This document shows positions 45,588-54,735 of a stretch of DNA of 64,000 bases, piece after piece; the stretch's first letter is position 1; each line of letters begins with the position of its first letter. Both the position numbers and the translations under genes were made by a program. The notes under the pieces are model-generated. The model was not told the origin of the DNA. It saw only the letters and a program-made list of their open reading frames with translations, and ran no database searches. Source of the DNA: Anabaena subtropica FACHB-260 (GTDB taxonomy: Bacteria; Cyanobacteriota; Cyanobacteriia; Cyanobacteriales; Nostocaceae); contig NZ_JACJRF010000022.1 of the NCBI RefSeq assembly GCF_014697105.1, positions 23,589 through 87,588 on the forward strand, given 5' to 3'.

Positions 45588-46925
45588 ATGTTACAACTAT
45601 TTCCGAGAAAAGTTATTGGTTTAATGATTCTGGGTGTGGCCTTAACTTTAATGTTTACACCACAGCAGTTATCAGCTACCACTTCTCGCTCAGGTAATGT
45701 GATATTTATTCATCCTGATGGTACTAGTGCAGCCCATTGGGGCGCAGCGCGGATGCTCTACAAAGGGCCGGATGCCAGGCTCAATTGGGATAGGATGTCT
45801 AATTTAGCCGTCTACCTGGGACACATGAAAGACCAACTCACGGCGACATCTAACGGTGGTGCGGTGACTCACGCCACGGGGGTGAAGGTAAATGCTGATT
45901 CTTTTGGGTTGGATGAAGCGGGGAAACCATTGGTGGCGCTGTCGGGTAAACCCCAGACAATTGTAGAAGAAGCGATCGCCGCAGGTAAAGCAACTGCTAT
46001 CATCAATTCGGGGATGATTCACGAACCGGGTACGAGTGCGTTTGTCGCTAAGTCACCTAGTCGCCGCAACTTTGCAGACATTACTAAACAAATCGTCGAG
46101 TCTGGTGCAGATGTCATCTTAGGCGGTGGTGAACTTTGGTATCTCCCCAAGGGTAAAGCCGGGAGACACGCCACAGCACAACAAAGTCAACGCACGGATG
46201 GGATTAATGTCATCGAGTTGGCAAAGAAGAAGGGTTACACCGTTGTTTACACCCGCGATGAGTTGCTGAAATTACCTACAAATACCAAAAAAGTGTTAGG
46301 AATTTTTGCCGCAGATGATACTTACAACGACGACACAGAAGAAAATTTAAAAAAACAGGGTTTACCGTTGTATGTCAAGAGTGCGCCGACAGTCGCCGAA
46401 CAGTTACAAGTGACTTTACGCCTGTTCTCTGAGAGGCGTAATGGCTTCTTGATTGTGTTGGAAGAAGAGGGTAGCGATAATTTTTGTAATTATAATCATG
46501 CAGCAGGTTGTATAGAAGCAGTGAAACGCGCTGATGATGCGGTTGGGGTAGCGATGGATTTTATTCAAAAGAATCCCAATACTTTGTTAGTCACCGCCGC
46601 CGATAGTGATGCTGGCGGTTTGGAAGTGGTGGGAGTAACAGAGAAAGACTTTCCCTTTGATAAACCAGTCCCAGAAAAAAGCAAAAATGGCTCACCTTGG
46701 GATGGTAGAGATGGAACTGGTACTTTACCGTTTATTTCTGCACCAGACAAACAAGGTAAACGCTTTCCCTTTGCAGTCGGTTGGTCTACTTTCGGCGATA
46801 ATACAGGAGCGATCGTTGCTAAGGCTCATGGTTTAAATGCTCAACTCTTACATGGCACAGTCGATAACACCGATATTTATCGCCTGATGTACCGTACCCT
46901 CTTTGGTAAGCAGTTGGCTAAGTAA
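45588..46925 (+). CDS. phoA: alkaline phosphatase (PhoA family)
   Basis: 445 residues, exported: N-terminal signal peptide (about 1-30). Metal ligands and the catalytic region: HPDGTSAAHW (about 42-51), ATSNGGAVTHATGVKV with a probable nucleophilic Ser, ADSDAGG and GWSTFGDN near the C-terminus. Classical PhoA-type two-zinc phosphatase for phosphate scavenging. No clear PHO box seen. Ends at a rho-independent terminator 128 nt downstream. Confidence 0.9.
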   Translation: MLQLFPRKVIGLMILGVALTLMFTPQQLSATTSRSGNVIFIHPDGTSAAHWGAARMLYKGPDARLNWDRMSNLAVYLGHMKDQLTATSNGGAVTHATGVKVNADSFGLDEAGKPLVALSGKPQTIVEEAIAAGKATAIINSGMIHEPGTSAFVAKSPSRRNFADITKQIVESGADVILGGGELWYLPKGKAGRHATAQQSQRTDGINVIELAKKKGYTVVYTRDELLKLPTNTKKVLGIFAADDTYNDDTEENLKKQGLPLYVKSAPTVAEQLQVTLRLFSERRNGFLIVLEEEGSDNFCNYNHAAGCIEAVKRADDAVGVAMDFIQKNPNTLLVTAADSDAGGLEVVGVTEKDFPFDKPVPEKSKNGSPWDGRDGTGTLPFISAPDKQGKRFPFAVGWSTFGDNTGAIVAKAHGLNAQLLHGTVDNTDIYRLMYRTLFGKQLAK

Positions 46926-46927
46926 AA

Positions 46928-46970
46928 GGAGTAATGAGTAAGGAGTAATGAGTAATGAGTAATGAGTGAG
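46928..46970. repeat. heptamer repeat (GTAATGA)n
   Basis: Five to six imperfect copies of GTAATGA immediately after the phosphatase stop codon. Confidence 0.8.
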
Positions 46971-47052
46971 GTATTTTTCCGGTTATTTTTTGTCCTCCGA
47001 CCCACTGGTTGTTGAGGCTGTATATTCCCCCACACCCTACGCCCTACACCCC

Positions 47053-47070
47053 GCCCCAACGGGGCTTTTT
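47053..47070 (+). terminator. rho-independent terminator
   Basis: Stem GCCCC/GGGGC with AAC loop and TTTTT, between the phosphatase and the DUF433 gene; 24 bp before the next ATG. Confidence 0.9.
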
Positions 47071-47093
47071 AATTAAACAGGAGAACTAAACCC

Positions 47094-47474
47094 ATGCAAC
47101 TAGAAGACTACTTTAACTTTCTCGGTTCTGACGATATTCGTTTAAAAGGTTCTCGTATTGGCATCGAAACCATTTTATATGAATATATTTATCGCGCCCG
47201 TACACCTGAAGAAATTGCCCAGATGTTCCCTAGTCTGACTATAGAACAAGTATATGCCACTATTCTCTATTACCATCACGAAAAAGAAAAAGCCAGTCAA
47301 TATATAACCGACTGGCTAGAGTGGAGTCATAAAATGCGAGAAGAACAGCGTAAAAATCCCCATCCGGGAGTTAAAAGATTAATAGAATTTAAAGCCGAAC
47401 AAAAAGCCCATGATCGTTCCAAAGAAATTCAAGGTTTTAGTCCAAATTTTTTGAGAATTAACGACTACGACTAA
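47094..47474 (+). CDS. DUF433-family protein
   Basis: 126 residues. The DUF433 core (IRLKGSRIGIETILYEYIYRARTPEEIAQMFPSLTIEQVYATILYYHHEKE, given here only as residues about 15-65) is a winged-helix-like domain often found as antitoxin. The second half is a charged helix. AGGAGA lies 11 nt upstream of the ATG. No toxin gene adjoins: the next gene on the strand is a large membrane protein. It might be a stand-alone regulator. Confidence 0.8.
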   Translation: MQLEDYFNFLGSDDIRLKGSRIGIETILYEYIYRARTPEEIAQMFPSLTIEQVYATILYYHHEKEKASQYITDWLEWSHKMREEQRKNPHPGVKRLIEFKAEQKAHDRSKEIQGFSPNFLRINDYD

Positions 47475-47550
47475 AAAACACCGCCGCCAGCACAATTAAG
47501 CCCAAAAGCACCAGAGGAACCCAAAGATTAGGTAAGTCAGAAAAACTCAT
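47458..47550 (-). CDS. possible 30-residue membrane micropeptide
   Basis: Minus-strand ATG frame of 30 codons whose product has one hydrophobic helix (VPLVLLGLIVLAAVFF) followed by a basic tail (SRSR). This resembles the build of small photosystem or cytochrome b6f subunits but matches none I know. No Shine-Dalgarno. It overlaps the last codons of the DUF433 gene on the other strand. Candidate only. Confidence 0.3.
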   Translation of the reverse strand: MSFSDLPNLWVPLVLLGLIVLAAVFFSRSR

Positions 47551-47613
47551 CACGCAGCTGTTTTCAGGGATAATTCCAGTTATACAGCAAGCAGCCGACA
47601 CGGAGAAACCAGG

Positions 47614-50139
47614 ATGACATCTCCAGATACAGTTATATGGCTACAAGAGCGAACAACTTTAGGTATTCTCTCACCTGCGGCGTTGGATGCGATCGCCCAA
47701 GTTCTAGAAGCACAAGTCATACCCCCAGGAAATACTCTAGTTCCAGAAGCCACCCACCCAGAAGCACTTTACATTGTCCAAGACGGACAGCTAGAAAGCG
47801 AAACGACTAATCAAAATAGTTCTGCTTTGGCGCAAGGGTTTCTCCCAGGAGCAGTCATCAATCTGCAAGAATTACTTTTAGATGAGTTAACCCGATTTAA
47901 AGTTATTACGCTGACAGAATCTCATGTCTGGGCTATACCTGCGGCTAAATTTCAGGACTTAATTAGCCAATACCCAGAAATCACTCAGGCTTTTTCCCGA
48001 CAACTGGCGCAGGAATTAGCCCAGGTGACATCTGCGTTAACTTATGAACAAGAACGTTCTGTGGCTTTGCGTCCCTATTTAGTCACCAAAGCGCAACGGG
48101 GAATTGTCGGGACAAGTCGCTACGCTGTGCGTCTGCGGGAGCAAATTCGAGAAGCTAATACTGACCGTAAATCTGTAGAAATTTTTGGCGAACCAGGCTT
48201 AGAAAAAGATAATATTGCGGCTCTGATTCACTTCAGTTCCTCCAAGCGACGCGAACCCATTATTAAAATCAATTGTGGGATTTTGCAAACTAGCGGCGCT
48301 GATTTATTTGGTCGTGCTGGTGGTAAACCAGGGCTGTTGGAGTGGTTGGGGGAAGGTAGTTTAGTTCTCAATAATATCCAAGAGTTACCACCAGAGTTAT
48401 TACAGCCTGTAGCACAGTTATTGCAAACAAATATATATACTCCTGTGACTCGGCCAGGAGAACCAACGGCGGAACCCCGCACCAGCAAAGCCCGAATTTT
48501 AATTGTGTCGGAAAAAACCGACTCCAGAATTGAACGCTGTGTCTGTCATATGATCAAAGTACCGCCTCTACGGGTCAGAAAAGCCGACATTAAAGCCCAG
48601 GTGGAATATTACACTAGTTTGTACGTGCGATCGCGTGGAGTTGCTAAACCTCGCATCACCCCAGAAGCTTTACGCCGTCTACAATCCTATGATTTTCCCG
48701 GTAATCTCAAGGAGTTGAAAAACCTTGTAGAACGGGCAATTGTTCAAGCCGGAGAACGCAGCGAATTAACAGAGGAGATATTTTGGGCGGCTGAACCGAA
48801 GAAAAAGCAATTTCGTGTCAATCTTCTGAATATTTATCCGGGGTTACGGCGATTTTTGCGGAGTCCCTGGTGGCCTGACCGCATTAATTATGGTTTTACC
48901 GTCGTTGTGTTTGCATTTATTGTAGGTGTATTGTTCGTAGGGCCGCAAACACGCGATCGCAATTTTGCCTTAAATTTATTTTGGGCTTGGTGGTGGCCGA
49001 TCATCCTCTTTATTTTCCCATTCTTGGGGCGTGTGTGGTGTTCTGTCTGTCCGTTCATGATTTACGGCGAAATTACCCAGAAATTATCCCTGTGGTTATT
49101 TCCTCGCCAACTCCAACGCTGGCCGCGAGAAAAAGCCGAAAAATGGGGCGGATGGTTCTTATTTGGGTTATTTACCGTCATTTTTCTCTGGGAAGAACTC
49201 TGGAACTTAGAAAATACAGCCTATCTTTCCGCCTGTTTGCTGTTACTAATTACCTCTGGAGCAATGATTTTTTCTGCCATTTTTGAACGGCGGTTTTGGT
49301 GTCGCTATCTTTGTCCCATCGGGGGAATGAATGGTTTATTTGCTAAACTCTCCATGACTGAATTAAGAGCGCAGCAAGGTATCTGTTCTGCTACTTGTAC
49401 AACCTATCAATGTTATAAAGGCGGCCCCGAAAAAGGCGAAGGAATGGAGACAAATGGCTGTCCTTTATATTCTCACCCAGCCCAGTTGGAAGATAACCGA
49501 GATTGCGTATTGTGCATGACGTGTCTTAAAGCTTGTCCCCATCGTTCTGTGGAGTTTAACTTGCGTCCCCCCGGAATTGAACTGTGGACGACTCATGTAC
49601 CCCACAATTATGAAGTAGCTTTGTTGTTGTTACTTTTGGGGGGAATCTATCTCCATCGTTTACCAGAGTTGCTAAATTGGCTGGGTTTGTCACTTGATTT
49701 AACTCAATTTTGGTTACATTTGGGAATATCTATTTTAGCTCTGTTAATTCCATTTGCTGTTATTTCGTCCGCCCACGGTTTAATTAAACTCTTCAATATT
49801 CGCCGCAAACCTAGACGATTTATTGAACTTGCTTATGGTTATTTACCATTAGTTTTAGGCGGAAATTTTGCTCATTACCTGCATTTAGGTTTAGGTGAAG
49901 GTGGAAAAATCCTACCCGTGACCTTTGCTACTTTCGGTCTAAATGGAGAGCAATTACCAATATTAGTAGCACACCCGGCAGTAATTGCCTTTTTACAAGG
50001 TACCATCCTGATTTTTTCCGTGCTGTTGACGATAGTATTGACACAAAAAATTGCCAGACAACCATTGAGAGTTATGCTTTGGCAACACCTAGTCGCTATT
50101 GGCTTGGGTGTAAGTATGTGGGCAATTATTGTTTTTTAA
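47614..50139 (+). CDS. fusion: cNMP-binding domain, degenerate sigma-54 activator-like AAA domain, polyferredoxin membrane domain
   Basis: 841 residues. Residues about 10-140 have a cyclic-nucleotide-binding-like fold (VIPPGNTLVPE..., ALYIVQDGQL). Residues 163-375 match the AAA+ core of sigma-54 activators: Walker A GEPGLEKD (192-199), a Walker B-like LVLNNIQELP (250-259), the sensor-II-like FPGNLKELKNLVERA (361-375). The Walker B Asp-Glu is Asn-Gln and the GAFTGA loop is absent, so ATP hydrolysis and sigma-54 contact are unlikely. The rest (about 425-841) has several helices and Fe-S cysteine motifs: WCSVCP, FWCRYLCP, GICSATCTTYQC and CVLCMTCLKACP, as in NosR/NapH/CcoG proteins. Probably a membrane redox protein with a regulatory head. 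GGAG precedes the ATG. Confidence 0.87.
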   Translation: MTSPDTVIWLQERTTLGILSPAALDAIAQVLEAQVIPPGNTLVPEATHPEALYIVQDGQLESETTNQNSSALAQGFLPGAVINLQELLLDELTRFKVITLTESHVWAIPAAKFQDLISQYPEITQAFSRQLAQELAQVTSALTYEQERSVALRPYLVTKAQRGIVGTSRYAVRLREQIREANTDRKSVEIFGEPGLEKDNIAALIHFSSSKRREPIIKINCGILQTSGADLFGRAGGKPGLLEWLGEGSLVLNNIQELPPELLQPVAQLLQTNIYTPVTRPGEPTAEPRTSKARILIVSEKTDSRIERCVCHMIKVPPLRVRKADIKAQVEYYTSLYVRSRGVAKPRITPEALRRLQSYDFPGNLKELKNLVERAIVQAGERSELTEEIFWAAEPKKKQFRVNLLNIYPGLRRFLRSPWWPDRINYGFTVVVFAFIVGVLFVGPQTRDRNFALNLFWAWWWPIILFIFPFLGRVWCSVCPFMIYGEITQKLSLWLFPRQLQRWPREKAEKWGGWFLFGLFTVIFLWEELWNLENTAYLSACLLLLITSGAMIFSAIFERRFWCRYLCPIGGMNGLFAKLSMTELRAQQGICSATCTTYQCYKGGPEKGEGMETNGCPLYSHPAQLEDNRDCVLCMTCLKACPHRSVEFNLRPPGIELWTTHVPHNYEVALLLLLLGGIYLHRLPELLNWLGLSLDLTQFWLHLGISILALLIPFAVISSAHGLIKLFNIRRKPRRFIELAYGYLPLVLGGNFAHYLHLGLGEGGKILPVTFATFGLNGEQLPILVAHPAVIAFLQGTILIFSVLLTIVLTQKIARQPLRVMLWQHLVAIGLGVSMWAIIVF

Positions 50140-50720
50140 GCGATATTGGCTTTTTCGTCTAGAGAAATACTCAGTTCTCCTTGGTTTTGCAAGCGGCGTT
50201 TACGTGCATAGAGTTGAATAACTACTGCAAAAATGAAGATAGCGATCGCTGTTCCCAAAGCTGTGACAGTTGTTGGCAAGCTGTTTTTAAAAATTGCTAA
50301 CAACACAACTAAAGCAAGTAAGATAGTGGGTATCTCATTGATTCTTCGCATTTGTAGACTGTTGATAGAGTAGGTGTCTGTCTCTAACTGACGAATAAAT
50401 CGCCCACAGTAGAAATGAAAACATATTAACAAAAACACCAAGAAAAGCTTTACATGGAGCCAATCCTGCTTGAGAATATCTGGTTGAGTGGAAATAATTC
50501 CAATCGCCATTGCAATTGTAAATATCATGGCTGGCATCATGATCAACTTGTAGAGTAACTTTTCTATACGGCTATACTCTTGCTTTAGTGCAGTTTTTAC
50601 AGGCTCTTGCCGTTCTTCAGCTTCAATGTGATAAATGAACAGGCGTGGCAAATAAAATAAACCTGCGAACCAGGCTACAAAACCAAGAATGTGAAATGAC
50701 TTAAACCACAGGTATGCCAT
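50136..50720 (-). CDS. hemJ: HemJ-type protoporphyrinogen oxidase
   Basis: About 194 residues from the ATG. Four to five helices; the conserved His in SFHILGFVAWFAGLFYLPR and the Lys/His segment WLHVKLFLVFLLICFHFYCG match HemJ, which oxidises protoporphyrinogen IX in cyanobacteria lacking HemY/HemG. An upstream TTG (50750) would add 10 residues; I prefer the ATG with the typical short N-terminus before the first helix. Its last 4 nt overlap the end of the convergent fusion gene. Confidence 0.9.
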   Translation of the reverse strand: MAYLWFKSFHILGFVAWFAGLFYLPRLFIYHIEAEERQEPVKTALKQEYSRIEKLLYKLIMMPAMIFTIAMAIGIISTQPDILKQDWLHVKLFLVFLLICFHFYCGRFIRQLETDTYSINSLQMRRINEIPTILLALVVLLAIFKNSLPTTVTALGTAIAIFIFAVVIQLYARKRRLQNQGELSISLDEKANIA

Positions 50721-51025
50721 AAAGATTTCAGTAATCTTGAGATTAACCAATCTCTATGCTACAGAAAATGAAGCCTAACTTGAAACCAACTATCTGCTCG
50801 CGTTTTTAATTCTTAACGTTCATGCAGGCGATGAGCTAGGCCACTGCCATTTCTACGGAACTCTCTGCAAATTGGCGCGCTCAAGCTGACATTAAAGTTA
50901 TTTGTTCATTCAAAAGATACTCTAACTAGACATTCAAGCTATATCTTCAGAACGAAGAATATTCCCAGATAAATTAAGAAAATATGAATATAAATTGTTA
51001 AATATATTTATCTGAGAATAATTAA

Positions 51026-51784
51026 ATGAAAACAAATGACCTAGAATATTATGATTTAAATGCAGATAAATGGTGGCAAAAAGGCGAAAGTTTAAATTTA
51101 TCTCAGCACTTGAATCAAGCTAGATTTGAGTACTTATCAAATTACATTATTAATGGAAAAAATGCTAAAGTGTTAGATGTTGGTTGTGGTGGTGGATTAG
51201 CGTGTGAATTCCTTGCACAGCGAGGTTTTAGGGTCTCTGGTCTCGATTTATCTCTAAATTCTATTAAAGTTGCTCAAGAACACGCTAAACAAAATCAACT
51301 AAAAATTGATTATCATCAGGGAGTAGCAGAATCACTACCTTTTGAAAGTCAACAATTTGATATTGTATTGTGTTGCGATGTTTTAGAACACGTCAACGAT
51401 TGGCATAAAGTTATTTACGAAGTTTATAGAGTTTTAAAGACAAAAGGTTTATTTGTATTCGATACAATCAATAGAACTTTTAAATCTAAATTGATCATGA
51501 TTTGGTTGTTAGAATATATTTTTAAACAATTGCCACAAGGACTGCACGAATGGAATAAATTTATCAAACCTGATGAGATAATTAATATTATGCAGAATGC
51601 TGGGTTTGAAGATATCGTAATTAAAGGATTTGACTTAACTGGCGGTACTAATTTTACCACGCTCAAAAATATCATCTTTAAAGGCTTAACTTCTCAAGCA
51701 GAAAGCAGGAATACAGCATTATTCGATATCCAAATAAATGAAGATACTTCTGTCTGGTATATTGGTAAGGCAATGAAACCCTAA
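51026..51784 (+). CDS. UbiG-like SAM-dependent methyltransferase
   Basis: 252-residue class I methyltransferase. SAM motif I is VLDVGCGGGLACEFL (about 50-64), motif II PFESQQFDIVLCCDVLEHV. The overall match is to UbiG/COQ3-like O-methyltransferases (YYDLNADKWW at the start is typical). Cyanobacteria make plastoquinone and not ubiquinone, so the substrate is probably another phenolic or quinol. Alone on the plus strand, 460 bp before crtW. Function by family only. Confidence 0.8.
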   Translation: MKTNDLEYYDLNADKWWQKGESLNLSQHLNQARFEYLSNYIINGKNAKVLDVGCGGGLACEFLAQRGFRVSGLDLSLNSIKVAQEHAKQNQLKIDYHQGVAESLPFESQQFDIVLCCDVLEHVNDWHKVIYEVYRVLKTKGLFVFDTINRTFKSKLIMIWLLEYIFKQLPQGLHEWNKFIKPDEIINIMQNAGFEDIVIKGFDLTGGTNFTTLKNIIFKGLTSQAESRNTALFDIQINEDTSVWYIGKAMKP

Positions 51785-52243
51785 ACAGTTTAAGTTTTCT
51801 TTAAGACTAATTTATCGACAAATAGTTTAAGAGTCAGAAGGAAAAAATATTTACGGAATTTCCTCCAGTGTCACAACTATTGTTTATAAATTAGCATAGA
51901 TTTTGTACGGCTGGCGGGGAGAGTCATAGTTATTAATTTCTAGTTGTTAATAAGACTTCAGCACTCAATATCTTGCTTGCGGAGCAGATTTAATATATAA
52001 ATCTCACCAGAGAATAATAATACAAAATTTTTTTATAATAAAAGTGTAACAAATTGTTAATATTGTGTAATACTAGGAAATGCAAGATAAACAAAAAATT
52101 TTGGCAACTGTTAATTTTGCCAAAAAATAGGTAATAACTCGATTGATAGCTGAAACCGAAATAAAGTTAAAAGCAAGATCGTTACCTTGAATACTTGCAA
52201 AATTTCACTTGTCAATCATTAGAAACTATAACGGTGTAAAAGC
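51785..52243. other. non-coding stretch upstream of crtW
   Basis: 459 bp, AT-rich. A TGTAATACTAGG-like sequence near 52065 could be part of a promoter, but I cannot assign one. No gene or repeat seen. Confidence 0.45.
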
Positions 52244-53029
52244 ATGGTTCAATGTCAACCATCATCTCTGCATTCAAAAAAATTGGTATTACTAACATCA
52301 ATAATAAGGGATGAAAAGAGCCTTAATAAGGGTATAATTATCGGCGGTTTTATTTTATGTTTATGGGCAGTTAGTTTAATTATTTTGCTGTCATTAGACA
52401 CGTCTATAATTCATGTATTTTTGCTAGGAATAGCCATGCTTTGGCAGACATTCCTATATACAGGTCTATTTATTACTGCTCATGATGCTATGCACGGTGT
52501 GGTTTATCCCAAAAATGCCAACATAAATAATTTTATAGGTAAATTAGCTTTACTATTGTACGGACTATTTCCTTATAAAGAGTTATTGAAAAAGCATTGG
52601 TTACACCATCGCCATCCTGGGAGTGAATTAGACCCCGATTATTGCAATGCTCATCCACAAAACTTCTTTCTTTGGTATTTCCATTTTATGAAGTCTTACT
52701 GGCGATGGACACAATTGTTTGGATTAGTCATGATTTTCCATCTACTCAAAAACTTATTTAATATACCTGAGAATAATTTAATTATATTTTGGATAATACC
52801 TTCTATTTTAAGTTCTGTACAATTATTCTATTTTGGCACGTTCTTACCTCATAAAAAAGTAGAAGGTGGATATACTAACTCCCATTGTGCGCGGAGTATT
52901 GCATTACCTCTTTTTTGGTCTTTTATTGCTTGTTACCACTTCGGCTACCACAAGGAACATCATGAATACCCTCAGCTTCCCTGGTGGAAATTACCCGCAA
53001 TTTACAAAATAAGTTTAGATATTTCTTAA
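52244..53029 (+). CDS. crtW: beta-carotene ketolase CrtW
   Basis: 261-residue membrane di-iron oxygenase that adds 4-keto groups to beta-carotene (echinenone/canthaxanthin). The His-rich motifs are intact: HDAMHG, HWLHHRHPG (about 118-126), and HFGYHKEHHEYP near the C-terminus. About four helices. The sequence is very close to the Nostoc CrtW I know. It is convergent with an HMA2-like protein across a perfect palindrome. Confidence 0.95.
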   Translation: MVQCQPSSLHSKKLVLLTSIIRDEKSLNKGIIIGGFILCLWAVSLIILLSLDTSIIHVFLLGIAMLWQTFLYTGLFITAHDAMHGVVYPKNANINNFIGKLALLLYGLFPYKELLKKHWLHHRHPGSELDPDYCNAHPQNFFLWYFHFMKSYWRWTQLFGLVMIFHLLKNLFNIPENNLIIFWIIPSILSSVQLFYFGTFLPHKKVEGGYTNSHCARSIALPLFWSFIACYHFGYHKEHHEYPQLPWWKLPAIYKISLDIS

Positions 53030-53110
53030 GTAGATGGGGTAATACCCACCCTCAATACATTTCATTAATCAAAGAGAAATCTTATATTTCGTCACAAAAT
53101 AAATGTAATA

Positions 53111-53138
53111 CACCCTAATTGAAATTTCAATTAGGGTG
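53111..53138. terminator. perfect 28-bp palindrome between convergent genes
   Basis: Perfectly self-complementary, half-site CACCCTAATTGAAA, followed by CTTCTTT. Likely bidirectional terminator for crtW and the HMA2-like gene. Confidence 0.8.
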
Positions 53139-53170
53139 CTTCTTTGAACAAGAGTTATTCTGTTTTGCAA

Positions 53171-53722
53171 CTATGTAGATTCTAATGCTGATGGTAATTC
53201 CTTATGAGGGAAAATAAACATGATCACCGATTTGAAACCTTTAATCATACTTTCTCCGGTAGAAAGTAATCGCTCCCAAGTGTTTACCCTGACCCGTTGA
53301 TATTTAATTATGTTACGCGCTTGGTTAAGATTACGTACACTGTTAATTAAATTAATCAGTCCATTAAAAATTTTCTCCAAAGCTGATTTTACTATTACTT
53401 GTTTTGGTAAATTTATATTAGGAGCAGTCTGAATCAATTTAATTAGACGTGAACGCATCTGCTCATCTGAGATTGAGCCATTTTGATAGTTGATAACAAT
53501 AGATGAAGCGGTAGGGTTAACTCGAACTTTTGCACCTTCAACGTATAATTCTATAACTTGTTTAACTTTATTAGCATACTCGGTATCTTTTGCTAATCGA
53601 GGAATACGAAAACGAATCCGTCCAGGAATTGCATGAGCAACACTACATGATATATTTTGATGTTGCTCATGCTGTTTTTTTAAACTATTCGGATGAGAAT
53701 TAGAAATTTTTCTTGAGGACAT
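53171..53722 (-). CDS. HMA2-type heavy-metal-associated domain protein
   Basis: 183 residues. A ferredoxin-like HMA2 domain (about 26-98: HAIPGRIRFRIPRL..., VRVNPTASSIVINYQNG) lacks the metal-binding CxxC of ordinary HMA domains. The family is often linked to P-type ATPases or membrane proteins. The C-terminus is basic with an amphipathic segment ending in a weakly hydrophobic stretch. It stands alone here. Metal binding is not supported by the residues visible. Confidence 0.75.
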   Translation of the reverse strand: MSSRKISNSHPNSLKKQHEQHQNISCSVAHAIPGRIRFRIPRLAKDTEYANKVKQVIELYVEGAKVRVNPTASSIVINYQNGSISDEQMRSRLIKLIQTAPNINLPKQVIVKSALEKIFNGLINLINSVRNLNQARNIIKYQRVRVNTWERLLSTGESMIKGFKSVIMFIFPHKELPSALEST

Positions 53723-54244
53723 ATTGAAAATCCAGTAGGGAAAACTATACCCTACAAATCTTTATGGCAGAGGATGGAAAAGAAAATCAGGGAAAATATA
53801 GTTAAAAATTGCCCATATAGAAAAGGCAAATTATCTTGTCAAAATAACAAGAACTGGTGCAAGAGAAATATATTTAAATAAATATACATGAACAATATAA
53901 ATAATAATTGCTGCTATTTAATCTAAAATCTACCAAAAGAGTAGTTAATATTATCAAAAGTATGAAAAGGAGGGAGAAATTTGATGGCAATAGAATAGGA
54001 TGAGACTGCATTTTTTATCGGTATGAGGCACATTGCCCTAGCCTCTTGCCTCTCTTTCCTATAAAATATACTACCACTAACGAAGAAATAATGTAAATGG
54101 CGATCGCCAATTGAAAAAATAAATCAAAACACAATATTTCTCAAAAAACACATTCGGTAGCGTGAGAAATGGGAATAAGTTCTAAGCCAGAAGCTTGAGC
54201 TTTTTTCTCTTGCTCCCTGCTCTGCTGCCTTATCCCCACTATAA
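53723..54244. other. gene-free stretch
   Basis: 522 bp between two minus-strand genes. A GGCGATCGCC (HIP1) near 54100 and a heptamer-type CTGCTCCC run near 54205. No gene seen. Confidence 0.45.
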
Positions 54245-54634
54245 TTATTTATGCCGCCTATAAAGTTCTGCAATTTTTGATTCTAAGCATACTGACATAT
54301 TTATCCCCTGTTTTGTATCAAGTTTTTTCTCAATCACCGCCTGAGAAAAGACTTTATTATTACCGCTAGAATTAGTTACAGAAGTATTATTATTGGCTGA
54401 AGTGTTACTGTTTAAAGACATGGCTCCACTTGGCACTTGCCTATTTTCTTTAAGTAAACGACTATAGGTTCGCTGAGGAATAAAGTGAAGTGGATTGTAA
54501 CCAACAAAACGCAAAATTAATACACAAGCCCAAGAATATCTCCCGTCAGTAATCGCTTCAATTACTTGATTTAATTGTTCAGTAGTAATTGAATTGTGAA
54601 GACTGGATTGAGAAGAATTAATGTGGTAGTTCAT
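54245..54634 (-). CDS. HetP-family heterocyst commitment protein
   Basis: 129 residues from the ATG. The core (about 18-65) reads YSWACVLILRFVGYNPLHFI then PQRTYSRLLKEN, which is the HetP-family signature; HetP and its paralogues (three in Anabaena) delay or promote commitment of proheterocysts. The C-terminal half is low-complexity Ser/Asn-rich and then a helical tail. An upstream TTG (54646) would add four residues. It lies 101 bp downstream of, and in the same direction as, an HlyD adaptor. Whether it is HetP itself or a paralogue is not decided; the C-terminal half points to a paralogue. Confidence 0.9.
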   Translation of the reverse strand: MNYHINSSQSSLHNSITTEQLNQVIEAITDGRYSWACVLILRFVGYNPLHFIPQRTYSRLLKENRQVPSGAMSLNSNTSANNNTSVTNSSGNNKVFSQAVIEKKLDTKQGINMSVCLESKIAELYRRHK

Positions 54635-54735
54635 GATGTTTTTCAATATAAGTTGTTTCAGTGGCTATGGCGGTTCTCGTTTTCGTGATTAGGGGCTAGA
54701 GTGTGCTAAATTTTATGTAATCAAGAACTGCTTAT

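Noticed and set aside
47094..47474. DUF433 gene as half of a toxin-antitoxin pair
   Set aside because: No PIN-like or other toxin gene adjoins it; the next gene on the strand is the large membrane fusion protein.
51026..51784. Ubiquinone biosynthesis role for the UbiG-like methyltransferase
   Set aside because: Cyanobacteria do not make ubiquinone; kept as a family-level methyltransferase call only.
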